Shown: piece after piece, positions 24,502 to 32,110 of the stretch
Position numbering within the stretch: position 1 is the first letter of the stretch
Layout: each line of letters opens with the position of its first letter
Assembly (NCBI GenBank): GCA_022562495.1
Contig: JADFPE010000018.1
Span: 1-32,110, forward strand
Source of the DNA: Acidobacteriota bacterium
GTDB lineage: Bacteria > Acidobacteriota > Vicinamibacteria > Vicinamibacterales > UBA8438
DNA length: 32,110 bases
Direction: 5' to 3'
The notes under the pieces: generated by a model
Seen by the model: only the letters and a program-made list of their open reading frames with translations
Told to the model about the DNA's origin: nothing
Databases searched by the model: none
Made by a program: the position numbers and the translations under genes

Positions 24502-26022
24502 ATGAAGCGAGTACTCAGTGTCGCGACCGGAATCCTGATGGTGCTCTCCCTGGCGCCCGCCCACGCGACGGCTGCCGCGGAGACGCCCACATACAACCAG
24601 GACGTGGGGCCGATTCTCCTCAGCAACTGCGCCAGTTGTCATCGGCCGAACCAGATTGCGCCGATGCCGTTGTTGTCCTACAAGGATGCTCGCCCCTGGG
24701 CGCGTGCCATCAAGGCCAAGGTGGCGTCGCGAGAGATGCCGCCGTGGTTCGCCGACCCGCGATTCGGCGAATTCTCGAACGACACCAGCCTGAGCACCGA
24801 CGAGATCGCCACGATCAGCGCGTGGGTCGACGCGGGAGCCCCGGAAGGCGACGGTCCCGCACCGGTGCCGCCCCGGTTCTCCGAGGCGGGGTGGAGCCAT
24901 CCGTCGGGGCTCGATCCGGACTACGTGATCGACTTCCCGGTCGAGTGGCATATCGACGCCGACGGCGAATCGCCGAACTTCAACCTGTTCACGCCGCTGC
25001 CGCTCGATGACGTCATGTGGGTCTCGGCGACGGAAGTGCGACCGGGCAACCTCCCGGTGACGCACCACATCGTGACGCGTCTCATGAACACGCCCCCCGG
25101 CATGAAGATCGGCACCGGCCCCGCCTGGTCGGGTGGCCCCGAGGTTGACTACGTGCTGGTGCCCGACCCGGACGCCGACCAGGAGGAACTGGCCGCCACG
25201 AGAAAAGCGCGGGCGGAGGCCGCCAAGGAGCCCAAGGACAAGGACGCCGACGAGGCCGAAGACGCTGACGATTTCCAGGACCCATCGGCGGCGGAGGCCG
25301 GCGCTGGGTTCGGTGCTTATATCCCCGGTGTGGGTGCCAGTGTCGTGCGGGAGGGTCACGCCCGGAGCATCCGCGGCGACCTCTTCGACACGATCGTCTG
25401 GAACCTCCACTACCAGGCCACTGGCAAGCCGGAGACGGCGCGGCCGTCGATCGGCGCCTGGTTGGCCGACGAGGAAGACAACACGACCGAGCATGCGCTC
25501 CTGTTGCGCGAGTCCACTTCGCAGGGGAAGCAGCTGGTGGCTCCGCCGCCGATGACGCCGGAAGAGCGGGCGGCCGCAGGTCGCAGAAATCAGGCGGGTC
25601 AGGGACTGAACCCGCTGCTCGCGCCGATACCGCCCAACGACGCGAACTGGACCGTCACCGGTTTCGCGGCCTTCCAGAACGACGCGGTTATCAACAACCT
25701 GCTCATCCACGCGCATCTGCGCGGCAGGGACTTCACGTATTTGCTGACCTATCCGGATGGGCGCGAAGAGATCCTGCTGCGGGTTCCGAACTACAGCTTC
25801 GACTGGCAGTACCAGTATCAGCTGACAGAGCCGCTCCAGGTGCCGGCCGGTAGCACCTTGAAGCTGATATCCCGCTACGACAACTCGGCGAGCAACAGGC
25901 TGAATCCGGCGCCTCAGAAGGAAGTGTACTGGTCGGAGCAGAGCTGGGACGACATGTTCCTCTCCCTGGTCGGATACACGCTGGTCGACGAGGTCAAGGA
26001 GAAGGGCACGACCGACGAATAG
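24502..26022 (+). CDS. Cytochrome c / copper type II monooxygenase-like fusion, second copy
   Basis: A 506-residue exported protein of the same design as the one at 9669-10973. Heme motif CASCH (Cys43, Cys46, His47) is followed by RPWARAIKAKV and REMPPWF. Copper ligands: His188-His189 (PVTHHIVT), His303 (WNLHYQATG), His403-x-His405 (LIHAHLRG) and Met485 (WDDMFLS). It differs by a strongly charged, low-complexity linker (about residues 223-262, rich in Glu, Asp, Ala and Lys) and by a Pro/Gly-rich stretch before the HxH motif. The signal peptide is MKRVLSVATGILMVLSLAPA. ATG 24502 has GGGAG upstream. An intrinsic terminator follows at 26053-26090. Substrate unknown. Confidence 0.85.
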   Translation: MKRVLSVATGILMVLSLAPAHATAAAETPTYNQDVGPILLSNCASCHRPNQIAPMPLLSYKDARPWARAIKAKVASREMPPWFADPRFGEFSNDTSLSTDEIATISAWVDAGAPEGDGPAPVPPRFSEAGWSHPSGLDPDYVIDFPVEWHIDADGESPNFNLFTPLPLDDVMWVSATEVRPGNLPVTHHIVTRLMNTPPGMKIGTGPAWSGGPEVDYVLVPDPDADQEELAATRKARAEAAKEPKDKDADEAEDADDFQDPSAAEAGAGFGAYIPGVGASVVREGHARSIRGDLFDTIVWNLHYQATGKPETARPSIGAWLADEEDNTTEHALLLRESTSQGKQLVAPPPMTPEERAAAGRRNQAGQGLNPLLAPIPPNDANWTVTGFAAFQNDAVINNLLIHAHLRGRDFTYLLTYPDGREEILLRVPNYSFDWQYQYQLTEPLQVPAGSTLKLISRYDNSASNRLNPAPQKEVYWSEQSWDDMFLSLVGYTLVDEVKEKGTTDE

Positions 26023-26052
26023 GGTCTGACGCGTTCGGCGGCTGATTTCGAC

Positions 26053-26090
26053 GGGGGTCGCACGCTGTCACGCGTCGGCCCCCTTTTTCT
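26053..26090 (+). terminator. Intrinsic terminator after the cytochrome c/copper gene
   Basis: GGGGGTCG (26053-26060) pairs with CGGCCCCC (26076-26083) with one G-U pair; an inner ACGC/GCGT stem (26062-26065 and 26072-26075) closes a six-base loop, and TTTTT (26084-26088) follows. This is a textbook rho-independent terminator, 31 bases past the gene's stop. Confidence 0.88.
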
Positions 26091-26152
26091 AGTCAGCCGC
26101 ATGCTGATGGTTGCATGCGGCTGGCCACTTAGTAGCTCTGGAGTATCACGTG

Positions 26153-26626
26153 ATGACCAAGCGGACGGTCCTAGCTTTCGGACTCATGATGGCCACGGCG
26201 TGGCCGGCGGTCGTCCACGGCCAGACGGTGACGGCGCGGCTCAAGGATGTACAGGTCCAGATCGTCCAGACCGTCGGGTGCGTCGAGCAGCGGGGCGACG
26301 ATGCCGGCGGCTGGTGGCTCACCCGTGCCGCCGAGCCGACGGTGGCCAAGCCCGACGTCTTCGACGAGACCCAGGTGGAGGAGGCCAAGGACACGGCGCC
26401 CGGCTCACGCGAGTTTCAGCTCATCGGGGTCGCCGAGTTCCTGGACGCGAAGTCGCTGCTGGAGTGGGGCGACCGTGCGCAGTTCACCACGGCGGACGAG
26501 GTCAACGCGACCAACGCTCTCCGGAAGGGCCACACGGTGCTGGTCAAGGGCCTGCTGATCGACCCGGACGGCGACGCGCGGATTAACCTGCTGTCGGTCG
26601 TCGGGCTAGCCGATACGTGCAGCTAG
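26153..26626 (+). CDS. Small secreted protein of unknown function
   Basis: A 157-residue protein with signal peptide MTKRTVLAFGLMMATAWPAV (cleavage near VHGQ). The mature part begins TVTARLKDVQVQIVQTVGC and includes GGWWLTRAAEP, EFQLIGVAEFLD and GHTVLVKGLLI, patterns of a small beta-barrel. Two Cys residues, one in VGCVEQ and one at the C-terminal end, could form a disulfide. I cannot name a family, though the VLVKGLLI stretch resembles OB-type folds. GGAG stands 9 bases before ATG 26153; the TTG-initiated longer reading from 26111 is unlikely. The next gene begins only 22 bases downstream, so the pair is probably co-transcribed, separate from the upstream gene because of the terminator. Confidence 0.75.
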   Translation: MTKRTVLAFGLMMATAWPAVVHGQTVTARLKDVQVQIVQTVGCVEQRGDDAGGWWLTRAAEPTVAKPDVFDETQVEEAKDTAPGSREFQLIGVAEFLDAKSLLEWGDRAQFTTADEVNATNALRKGHTVLVKGLLIDPDGDARINLLSVVGLADTCS

Positions 26627-26648
26627 CATGGTAGCGAGGATCATGGTC

Positions 26649-27341
26649 ATGACCCGGGCTCTCGTTGTATTCACCATCCTGTTCCTGTGTCTTGCCGCAC
26701 CGCTGGCCGCACAGACAGCTGCCCAGGTCGAGGCCGAGCCTATCGTCAAGCTGCAGCCGGGGGCGACCGTTGTCCCGGGCCAATGCCTGACCCAGCAGGA
26801 GCTCGATCTGATCGATGGCCTGAACGCGCTGCGTCGCCCGACCGTTGGCGTCGAGGGGGACGACGAGGGCGACGACATGGCCCCGTTCAACCCCCACTAC
26901 TTCGTTGGCACGTGGGAGATCGAAGGCGTGTTGCCGGAGTCGCCGCTGGGTGAGGCCGGAGAGTTCCTCGGGACCGAGACCATCCGTCACGTGGAGGGAT
27001 GCACCTACGAGAGCACGATCGAGGCCACGGCTGGGGATGAAGCGGTCACCATCACATCGCGTCTCATCTACGACAGGCGGTTTCGGTACCTGGTCCGGAT
27101 GGAGAACGACAGCCGCGGCTATCAGCTCCTGAAAGTCGGCCCCGTGAACGGCGACTCGGGTGGGTACTCATCGCACCATTGGGAGGCGCCTGCGGTCACC
27201 CGGCACGGAAGCCACGTGCGTCTACGGGGCCGGACCTACATGAGGTCGCCGAGCGCCTATCAGGTGCGGATGCAGATGTCGGTAGACCACGAGCCGTTCG
27301 CGAATTTCGGCACGGTCTGGTGGCAGCGTGTGGATCCGTAG
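26649..27341 (+). CDS. Secreted protein of unknown function
   Basis: A 230-residue protein with signal peptide MTRALVVFTILFLCLAAPLA (cleavage near AAQ). The mature region carries FNPHYFVGTWEIEGVLPESP and an extended beta-rich section (ESTIEATAGDEAVTITSRLI, HVRLRGRTYM, NFGTVWWQRV), suggestive of a lipocalin-like or lipid-binding barrel of the DUF1579 sort, but the match is only by general pattern. ATG 26649 is preferred over 26628 and 26643 because GAGG lies at proper spacing. It follows the small secreted protein by 22 bases and ends 15 bases from the convergent decarboxylase subunit gene. No catalytic residues can be named. Confidence 0.75.
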   Translation: MTRALVVFTILFLCLAAPLAAQTAAQVEAEPIVKLQPGATVVPGQCLTQQELDLIDGLNALRRPTVGVEGDDEGDDMAPFNPHYFVGTWEIEGVLPESPLGEAGEFLGTETIRHVEGCTYESTIEATAGDEAVTITSRLIYDRRFRYLVRMENDSRGYQLLKVGPVNGDSGGYSSHHWEAPAVTRHGSHVRLRGRTYMRSPSAYQVRMQMSVDHEPFANFGTVWWQRVDP

Positions 27342-27356
27342 GCGTCCTCGCTTGAC

Positions 27357-28454
27357 CTAGCCCCCACCGAATCGCTGCACCAGCGTCAGCAGCACCCCGC
27401 CCGCAATCACCGATCCCAGTTGCCCGGCGGTATTGGCACCCATCGCGTGCATCAGGACGTGGTTGGTGAAGTCTTCCTCTTGCGCCACTTTCTGGACCAG
27501 CCGTCCGCTCATCGGAAACGCGCTGATACCGGCCGCTCCGACCAACGGATTGATCTTGCCTCGCGTCACGGTCGCGAGGACTTTGCCGAAGAGCAGCCCG
27601 GCCACCGTATCGAGCACAAACGCGAAGAGACCGAGGAGGAGGATGAGGAGCGTCTGTGTCTGGAGGAACGTGGCGGCCTGCATGAGGCTGCCGATGGTGA
27701 GCCCGAGAAACAAGGTCGAGATGTTCGCGAGCTCGTTCGAGGCGGCTTTCGACAGCTGTGGGACGACGCCAGACTCTTTCAAGAGGTTCCCGAACATCAG
27801 GGTCGCGACGAGTGGGGCCGACGCGGGCACGAGGATGCCCACCGCGACGGTCACGATGATGGGGAAGGTAATCACCGCGGCATGTGGCACGGGACGGGGC
27901 GCATACTCCATGCGAATCAGGCGTTCTGCCCGTGTCGTGAAGAGCCGCATGAGCGGCGGTTGAATGATCGGCACCAGACTCATGTACGAGTATGCCGTCA
28001 CCGCAATCGGTGCGAGTAGCTCCGGCGCGAGTATGGACGAGACGTAAATACTGGTTGGGCCATCAATGGCGCCGATGATCGCGATCGAGGCGGCCTGGTT
28101 CAGCGGAAACCCGACCACGGTGGCCAGGATGAGGGTCGCGAAGATGCCGAGCTGACCTGCCGCTCCCAGGACGGCGAAGATCGGCTGCGACAGCAGCGGC
28201 CTGAAATCCATCATGGCGCCGATCCCGATGAAGATGAAGAGCGGGAGGAGCTCGGTCTGGATGCCGAACTCATTGAGGAGATAGAGCATGCCGCCGGGAT
28301 GATTGAGCGGGGAGTCTGGGAGGTTCCCGAGGAGCACGCCGAACCCGATCGGGAGCAGCAGCGTCGGTTCGTATTTCTTGGCAATGGCGAGGTAGATCAG
28401 GAGCCCTCCGACGGCAAACATCAGCAGTGTGCCTGGCCCGATCGAGGGAATCAT
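27357..28454 (-). CDS. Sodium-translocating decarboxylase beta subunit (OadB/MmdB/GcdB type)
   Basis: A 365-residue integral membrane protein of the OadB/MmdB/GcdB family, the channel subunit that couples decarboxylation of a carboxybiotin to export of sodium ions. Characteristic segments are visible: KKYEPTLLLPIGFGVLLGNL, PLFIFIGIGAMMDFRPLL, AIIGAIDGPTSIYVSS (the ion-binding Asp region), SYMSLVPIIQPP, and NHVLMHAMGANTAGQLGSV near the end. The length is normal for the group. Which alpha subunit (oxaloacetate, methylmalonyl-CoA or glutaconyl-CoA) it works with cannot be told, because the carboxyltransferase is not present. A biotin-carrier fragment ends 19 bases upstream, so an operon is clear. 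Confidence 0.93.
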   Translation of the reverse strand: MIPSIGPGTLLMFAVGGLLIYLAIAKKYEPTLLLPIGFGVLLGNLPDSPLNHPGGMLYLLNEFGIQTELLPLFIFIGIGAMMDFRPLLSQPIFAVLGAAGQLGIFATLILATVVGFPLNQAASIAIIGAIDGPTSIYVSSILAPELLAPIAVTAYSYMSLVPIIQPPLMRLFTTRAERLIRMEYAPRPVPHAAVITFPIIVTVAVGILVPASAPLVATLMFGNLLKESGVVPQLSKAASNELANISTLFLGLTIGSLMQAATFLQTQTLLILLLGLFAFVLDTVAGLLFGKVLATVTRGKINPLVGAAGISAFPMSGRLVQKVAQEEDFTNHVLMHAMGANTAGQLGSVIAGGVLLTLVQRFGGG

Positions 28455-28473
28455 GGAGGAAGAACGCCGGTGA

Positions 28474-28668
28474 CTATGAGGGGACGAAGGTCACGAGGGG
28501 TTCGCCGTGGACGACCCGGTCGCCTGTGTCGACGTGCACGGTAGCAATGGTACCTGCCCACGGGGACCGTATGACGTTCAACATCTTCATGGCATCGAGT
28601 GTGAGGAGCGCGTCGCCGCGCTCGACCGTCTGCCCGAGTTCATCTGCCGACCCGGTGACGGCCCGCAC
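28474..28668 (-). pseudogene. Biotin carboxyl carrier domain, 5'-truncated
   Basis: The reading ends with a recognisable biotinyl domain: LLTLDAMKMLNVIRSPWAGT, with the biotinylated Lys in DAMKM, then VHVDTGDRVVHGEPLVTFVP. The first half of the barrel begins abruptly at VRAVTGSADELGQ, without the usual opening Pro/Gly strand and linker. Beyond about 28668 the DNA belongs to a different gene on the other strand, so the 5' part is lost. GTG 28668 is only the first possible start. It stands just before the decarboxylase beta subunit, as in complete sodium-pump operons. Confidence 0.7.
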
Positions 28669-29205
28669 CTGCGCGGCGACATCGCGATCGCACCGAGCAT
28701 CGACTATCTCGAAAGAGCGTACGATCAGGCAAAGTACGGCGAATTCTCGCGGCGACCCTATCTAAACGTCGTCATTCCGTCGTTGTGCGACCCGAGCGTC
28801 GCGCCGCCGGGCAAACACGTGATGTCCATCTTCGTGCAATACGCCCCGTATCACATCAAGCAGGGTGCCGAGCATTGGCCCGAGCAGCGCGAGGCCTTCG
28901 GCGACGCCGTGATCGACACGCTCGCCGAGTATTGTCCGACCCTGAAAGAGGCGATCCTCTACCGGCAGGTGCTGACGCCGTGGGACCTGGAGCAGGAGTT
29001 CGGCTTGACCGAGGGGAATATCTTTCACGGCGAGCTGAGTATGGAGCAACTCTTGTTCAATCGGCCCGCGGCGGGATGGGCGCACTACCGCACGCCGATT
29101 CGCAATCTGTGGATCTGCGGGTCGGGGGCGCACCCCGGCGGCGGCGTGATGGGAGCCCCGGGCGAGTTGGCCGCCAAGACGATCTTGAAATCACGAGAGG
29201 CATGA
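28663..29205 (+). pseudogene. Phytoene-desaturase-like FAD oxidoreductase, 3' fragment
   Basis: The C-terminal part of a carotenoid-desaturase-like flavoprotein: HLRGDIAIAPSIDYLERAYD, QAKYGEFSRRP, VLTPWDLEQEFGLTEGN, FHGELSMEQLL and the end motif ICGSGAHPGGGVMGAPG. It aligns with the second half of the complete paralog at 29216-30769. The N-terminal half with the FAD-binding GxGxxG is absent; upstream DNA instead encodes, on the other strand, the biotin-carrier fragment. No start codon with a ribosome-binding site is evident for this piece. Confidence 0.75.
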
Positions 29206-29215
29206 GCCGGTCGAG

Positions 29216-30769
29216 ATGAAACAGGGCTTCGACGTCATCGTGATCGGCGCCGGACACAACGGCCTCACCGCCGGCGCCACGCTCGCCCGGCATGGCCGAC
29301 GGGTGCTCGTGCTCGAGCGCCGCGGCGTGCTCGGCGGGCTCGCGGCCGGCGAAGAGTTTCATCCCGGGTACCGCACCACCGGGTTGCTGCACGACACCAC
29401 TGCCGTTCGCAAGAGCGTGATTCGCGACCTGGAGTTGGAACGCTACGGCCTCGTAACGGCGGCCGACCCGCCTCGTGTTTTCGTACCGCAGCTCGAGGGT
29501 CGCGGTCTGCTCCTGACGAGCGACGCGCGGGAGGCGTTCGATGAACTGTTCCTGATCTCGCCGCACGACGCCCGTCGATACACCGAGTACCGCGAGTTCA
29601 TCGACCGTGTCCGCGTATTCGTTGCCGACTTCTTCAGTCGGACGGCACCCAGCCTGGATTCGCTCAATCACGGCGGCCCGCTCGCACTGTGGCGAGAGGC
29701 GCTCGGATTTCGCCGCCTCGGCCGGCGGGACATGCTGGAGCTGCTTCGCATCGTGCCCATGAGCGTGGCCGATTGGCTGGATGAGTGGTTTGAAAGCGAC
29801 GAGTTGAAATCGCTACTAGCCGGGCGGGCTTTGCTCGGATCGTTCGCCGGTCCGCGCTCGCCGGGCACGGCGGCGGCCCTGCTGATCGACGCCTGCCTCG
29901 CGCGCCCAGCCATCGTCGGCGGGCCGCAAGCTTTGGTGGACGCGCTAACCCACGCGGCGAGCGAGCACGGCGTCGAGTTTCGTACCGAAGCGGACGTGCA
30001 GCGCATCCGCGTCGCCGCCCGCCGCGTCACGGGCGTGACCCTGATGGGCGGCGAGACCATCGACGCGCCGATCGTCGCGGCGTCGTGCGATCCGCGCCGC
30101 ACCGTCCTGCACCTGCTGGCGGCGCGCGACGTCCCGCACACCTTCGCGCAGCGCATCCGCTCGTTCCGCGTCCGGGGAACGGCCGCGAAGGTCCATCTCG
30201 CGCTCAGCGGTCCTTTGCGTTTCGCGTCGCGGCCCGACGAGGCGTTTGAGCACATCCACATCGCCGGCGGCCTCGATGACATGGAGCGGGCCTTCGACGC
30301 CGCCAAGTACCGCCGATGTTCCGAGACGCCGCTGCTGGACATTCACGTTCCCACCGTTTCGCAGCCGGCGCTCGCCCCCGAAGGCCACTGCGTCGTGTCC
30401 ATTCTCGCGCACCATGCCCCCTACGACCTGGACGGCGGCTGGACGTTTCAGCAGCGCAAGGACCTCGGACACGCCGTCGTCGATACACTCGAGCGTTTCG
30501 CGCCCGGCGTGAAGGATTCGATCGTCGCACGCGAAGTGCTCACCCCCGACGACCTGGAAAACCGCTACGGCCTCAGCGGCGGGCACGTCTTCCACGGTGA
30601 GCACGCGCTCGACCAACTTCTGGTCCGCCCCGCAAGGCAATGCGCGAGGTATGCAACCCCTATTGACGGTCTGTATCTGTGCGGCAGCGCTGCGCATCCC
30701 GGGGGCGGAGTGATGGGGGCTTGCGGACGCAACGCCGCGCTGGAAATGATCCGCGACGGCCGGTCATGA
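29216..30769 (+). CDS. Phytoene-desaturase-like NAD(P)/FAD-dependent oxidoreductase
   Basis: A complete 517-residue flavoprotein of the CrtI/COG1233 type. The N-terminal FAD site is VIGAGHNGLTAGATLARHGR, with the second-strand LVLERRGVLGG. The C-terminal FAD motif is YLCGSAAHPGGGVMGACGRN. The middle substrate domain has VLTPDDLENRYGLSGGHVFH. CrtI-type enzymes desaturate or isomerise isoprenoids, but this branch is often of unknown substrate and lacks neighbouring carotenoid genes here. ATG 29216 is 10 bases after the stop of a truncated paralog, so the two formed a tandem pair before loss of the first one's 5' half. There is no strong ribosome-binding site, consistent with translation coupled to the upstream gene. 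Confidence 0.9.
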   Translation: MKQGFDVIVIGAGHNGLTAGATLARHGRRVLVLERRGVLGGLAAGEEFHPGYRTTGLLHDTTAVRKSVIRDLELERYGLVTAADPPRVFVPQLEGRGLLLTSDAREAFDELFLISPHDARRYTEYREFIDRVRVFVADFFSRTAPSLDSLNHGGPLALWREALGFRRLGRRDMLELLRIVPMSVADWLDEWFESDELKSLLAGRALLGSFAGPRSPGTAAALLIDACLARPAIVGGPQALVDALTHAASEHGVEFRTEADVQRIRVAARRVTGVTLMGGETIDAPIVAASCDPRRTVLHLLAARDVPHTFAQRIRSFRVRGTAAKVHLALSGPLRFASRPDEAFEHIHIAGGLDDMERAFDAAKYRRCSETPLLDIHVPTVSQPALAPEGHCVVSILAHHAPYDLDGGWTFQQRKDLGHAVVDTLERFAPGVKDSIVAREVLTPDDLENRYGLSGGHVFHGEHALDQLLVRPARQCARYATPIDGLYLCGSAAHPGGGVMGACGRNAALEMIRDGRS

Positions 30770-30828
30770 CACAGCCGATGATTCCACAGTCACAGTCCAA
30801 GATTGACCCTGGGAATTCGTTCCGACGT

Positions 30829-30857
30829 TTGACACTATCCAGTCGGCAGTTTAGCAT
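30829..30857 (+). promoter_or_regulatory. Sigma-70-type promoter
   Basis: TTGACA (30829-30834), 17 bases, then TAGCAT (30852-30857). The -35 box is perfect and spacing ideal. It lies about 180 bases before ATG 31038 and should drive that gene, leaving a long 5' untranslated region in which I see no clear riboswitch. Confidence 0.6.
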
Positions 30858-31037
30858 CGAGACATCTGTTGAATGCTCGGGCCGCTCGCGACGGGTCGTT
30901 CCGGGAAGGCGATATCTGCCTCAACGGTATCGACGGTTCGGTTCCGATGGGGTTTTTCTGTTTTCGGCCGGTGGGGAGCCTACTCCCTGTCTGTTGTTGT
31001 CGCCGGCCTGGTCTCATTGACAACTGAGGAAAAGCAC

Positions 31038-31409
31038 ATGAAACGAGCGAGCCTTTTGCGATGGACCCCTGCGGTGGCGGCAGCAATTGCCTGCCTCGGA
31101 CTGTTGTTGGGACCGGCATCAGCCCAGAAAAAGAAGAAAACCCGTATTGCCACGACGCACCAGTTGATGGAAGGACTAGTGTTCGCCAACTGCAAGGCCC
31201 TCGGTGGTGAACTGAAGAAGGAAAAAACGAACTTCAAAGCAATCGCCATGCGGGCCGCCCTGCTCAACGAAGCCGGTCATGTTCTGATGGCCGACGGTCG
31301 TTGTCCCGACGGCGAATGGGCCAAGGACGTCGGGTGCATCGACGGGAACCGGTGTGGAAGTAGGCAAGGGCTCCTCGGAATCGCTGTCACCGCAGGCACT
31401 GATCGCTAG
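31038..31409 (+). pseudogene. Secreted heme-protein-like gene, 3'-truncated
   Basis: ATG 31038 follows GAGGA and begins a signal peptide (MKRASLLRWTPAVAAAIACL, cleavage near ASAQ). The mature start THQLMEGLVFANCKALGGEL, then IAMRAALLNEAGHVLMADGR and CPDGEWA, resembles small exported cytochrome c-like proteins that normally end with CxxCH. Here the coherent part stops near 31322 and is followed by 28 residues that look random, with no CxxCH before the TAG at 31409. On the opposite strand the same place holds the beginning of a lipoprotein gene, so the 3' end seems to have been removed by a deletion. The family match is from memory and moderate. Confidence 0.6.
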
Positions 31410-31451
31410 GGCCAGCAAGGAAAACAGTAGAACACGAAAAATCGATTTCAT
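31293..31451 (-). pseudogene. Lipoprotein gene start, truncated
   Basis: ATG 31451, preceded by AGAGGGG, begins a lipoprotein signal MKSIFRVLLFSLLALAISAC with lipobox ISAC (Cys20), then GDSDSEEPLPTSTPVPVDAP and DVLGPFAVGTTTV. The last piece resembles the opening of secreted alpha/beta hydrolases of the PAF-acetylhydrolase sort, but the reading then runs antisense into the heme-protein-like fragment, so only the first 50 or so residues are credible. The ORF itself stays open further. The hydrolase assignment is weak; the lipoprotein start is solid. Confidence 0.5.
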
Positions 31452-31554
31452 GGTTAGGTCCCCTCTCTTTTATCGATGGCCAATCCTAGCGGGTTCCGCG
31501 AGAGAACGATAGCCCAACCTGCTATAACACCTACGACGAGATTGGGAGGTATGG

Positions 31555-32043
31555 ATGTCGCGCACGTTCGAGATCGCCGACGCGTACGTCGATGAGGCAG
31601 CCGCCCTCGACCCGATCCTGGCGACAGCCGCCGGGTTGCCCGGCCATGACCACGAGATGACCGACTACTCGCCGGACGGCTTCGCCGCGCGAGCGGCACT
31701 CGATAGGCGAACGCTTGACGAGCTCGCTGCCGTATCCGTCGATGGAGAGCGGGACCGCATCGCGCGCGATGTCATGCTCGATGGGCTCAGCTCGGAGATG
31801 GAGCTCTTCGATGCAGGCGACCACTTCCACTCCCTCAGGACGCTGGCCAATCCCATCTCCCGCGTCCGGTCGATCTTCGATCAGATGGGCCGCGAGTCGG
31901 TGGAGGACTGGCTGGGTAGGGCACGCGACTCGCTTCTCACCTTCTTACGCGACGAAGACAGCTGCGGGGAAATATTTGGTTCATTTTGGTTTTCACTGAG
32001 TATTTTTATCTCTGAATCTTTCAAACAAAAAGAAGAGGTTTGA
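31555..32043 (+). pseudogene. DUF885-family protein, 3'-truncated
   Basis: ATG 31555 after GGGAGGT opens a protein typical of the DUF885 family: FEIADAYVDEAAALDPILAT, GLPGHDHEMTDYSPDG, GERDRIARDVMLDGL and RSIFDQMGRESVEDW. Members are about 550 residues long and are thought to be metallopeptidase-like hydrolases. Family-like sequence ends near residue 120 (about 31912-31965). The remaining 40 codons are AT-rich, with a Phe/Ser/Lys-rich product (FGSFWFSLSIFISESF), and stop at 32043. A TATAAC box at about 31522 could be part of its promoter. The loss of the 3' part coincides with the change in base composition. Confidence 0.75.
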
Positions 32044-32110
32044 CTAATTGTTGGCGCAGAATTCAATAGTAAGATATTCTTGACTTCAAACGTTTTGCTT
32101 GAATGAGTTA
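31965..32110. other. AT-rich tail of foreign character
   Basis: From about 31965 the DNA switches from roughly two-thirds GC to AT-rich (AAATATTTGG, TATTTTTATC, TAAGATATTC). No gene is recognisable. It may be host, phage or unrelated DNA joined by insertion or by assembly. Confidence 0.7.

Noticed and set aside
1-32110. tRNA (including tRNA-Sec), rRNA, CRISPR arrays and intact insertion sequences
   Set aside because: None was recognised by eye; a covariance-model scan would be needed to exclude small RNAs.

Overview
The window is high-GC bacterial DNA up to about position 31,965. It is dominated by secreted or periplasmic proteins with Sec, Tat or lipoprotein signals. The set includes PQQ dehydrogenases, cytochrome c/copper monooxygenase-like proteins, a tannase-family esterase, an NHL-repeat protein, and several copies of a secreted family carrying an 'RTPDGQPDLQGVW' motif. 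This content is what I would expect from an uncultured acidobacterium of the Vicinamibacteria type. That placement is inference from gene content; there is no rRNA or other phylogenetic marker here.

Layout. 1-153: a doubled GC-rich hairpin repeat. 159-2295 (+): GMC oxidoreductase plus VOC protein. 2493-6403: a small surface-glycan block, with a multi-membrane-span GT-C-like protein, a DegT-type sugar aminotransferase and a small coupled ORF on the minus strand, and a hexapeptide acyltransferase divergent on the plus strand. 6714-8680 (-): an ankyrin-repeat secreted protein and a frameshifted gene. 8755-10973 (-): a cytochrome c/copper type II monooxygenase-like protein and a secreted partner. 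11263-15695 (+): PDGQPDLQGVW-family protein, tannase-family esterase, PQQ dehydrogenase. 15717-19226 (-): a truncated family copy, Tat-type VOC protein, NHL-repeat protein and another family copy. 19508-22341 (+): a family copy, cytochrome c and a DUF3179-like protein. 22553-24310 (-): a second PQQ dehydrogenase. 24502-27341 (+): a second cytochrome c/copper protein and two small secreted proteins. 27357-28668 (-): sodium-pump decarboxylase beta subunit and a biotin-carrier fragment. 28663-30769 (+): a tandem pair of phytoene-desaturase-like flavoproteins, the first lacking its 5' half. 31038-32043: gene fragments ending in AT-rich DNA of different character.

The most striking observation is at 21634. 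The DUF3179-like gene (21256-22341) is open in one frame except for a single TGA. That TGA replaces the first Cys of the expected CxxC motif and is followed at bacterial-SECIS distance by a near-perfect hairpin with GU in its apical loop. I read this as a probable selenoprotein (Sec127-x-x-Cys130), of a kind I do not know to be described. Other leads are a PQQ dehydrogenase with the lanthanide-type Asp beside one of calcium type, two copper monooxygenase-like proteins fused to a heme c domain, a palindromic repeat translated inside a cytochrome c gene, and several deletion-like junctions where neighbouring genes are cut off together.

The proteins probably act together in periplasmic oxidation: PQQ enzymes and flavoproteins oxidise alcohols or aromatic breakdown products, the tannase-like esterase releases phenolics, and c-type cytochromes accept electrons. 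This is inference from co-location. No tRNA, rRNA, CRISPR array or intact insertion sequence was recognised.
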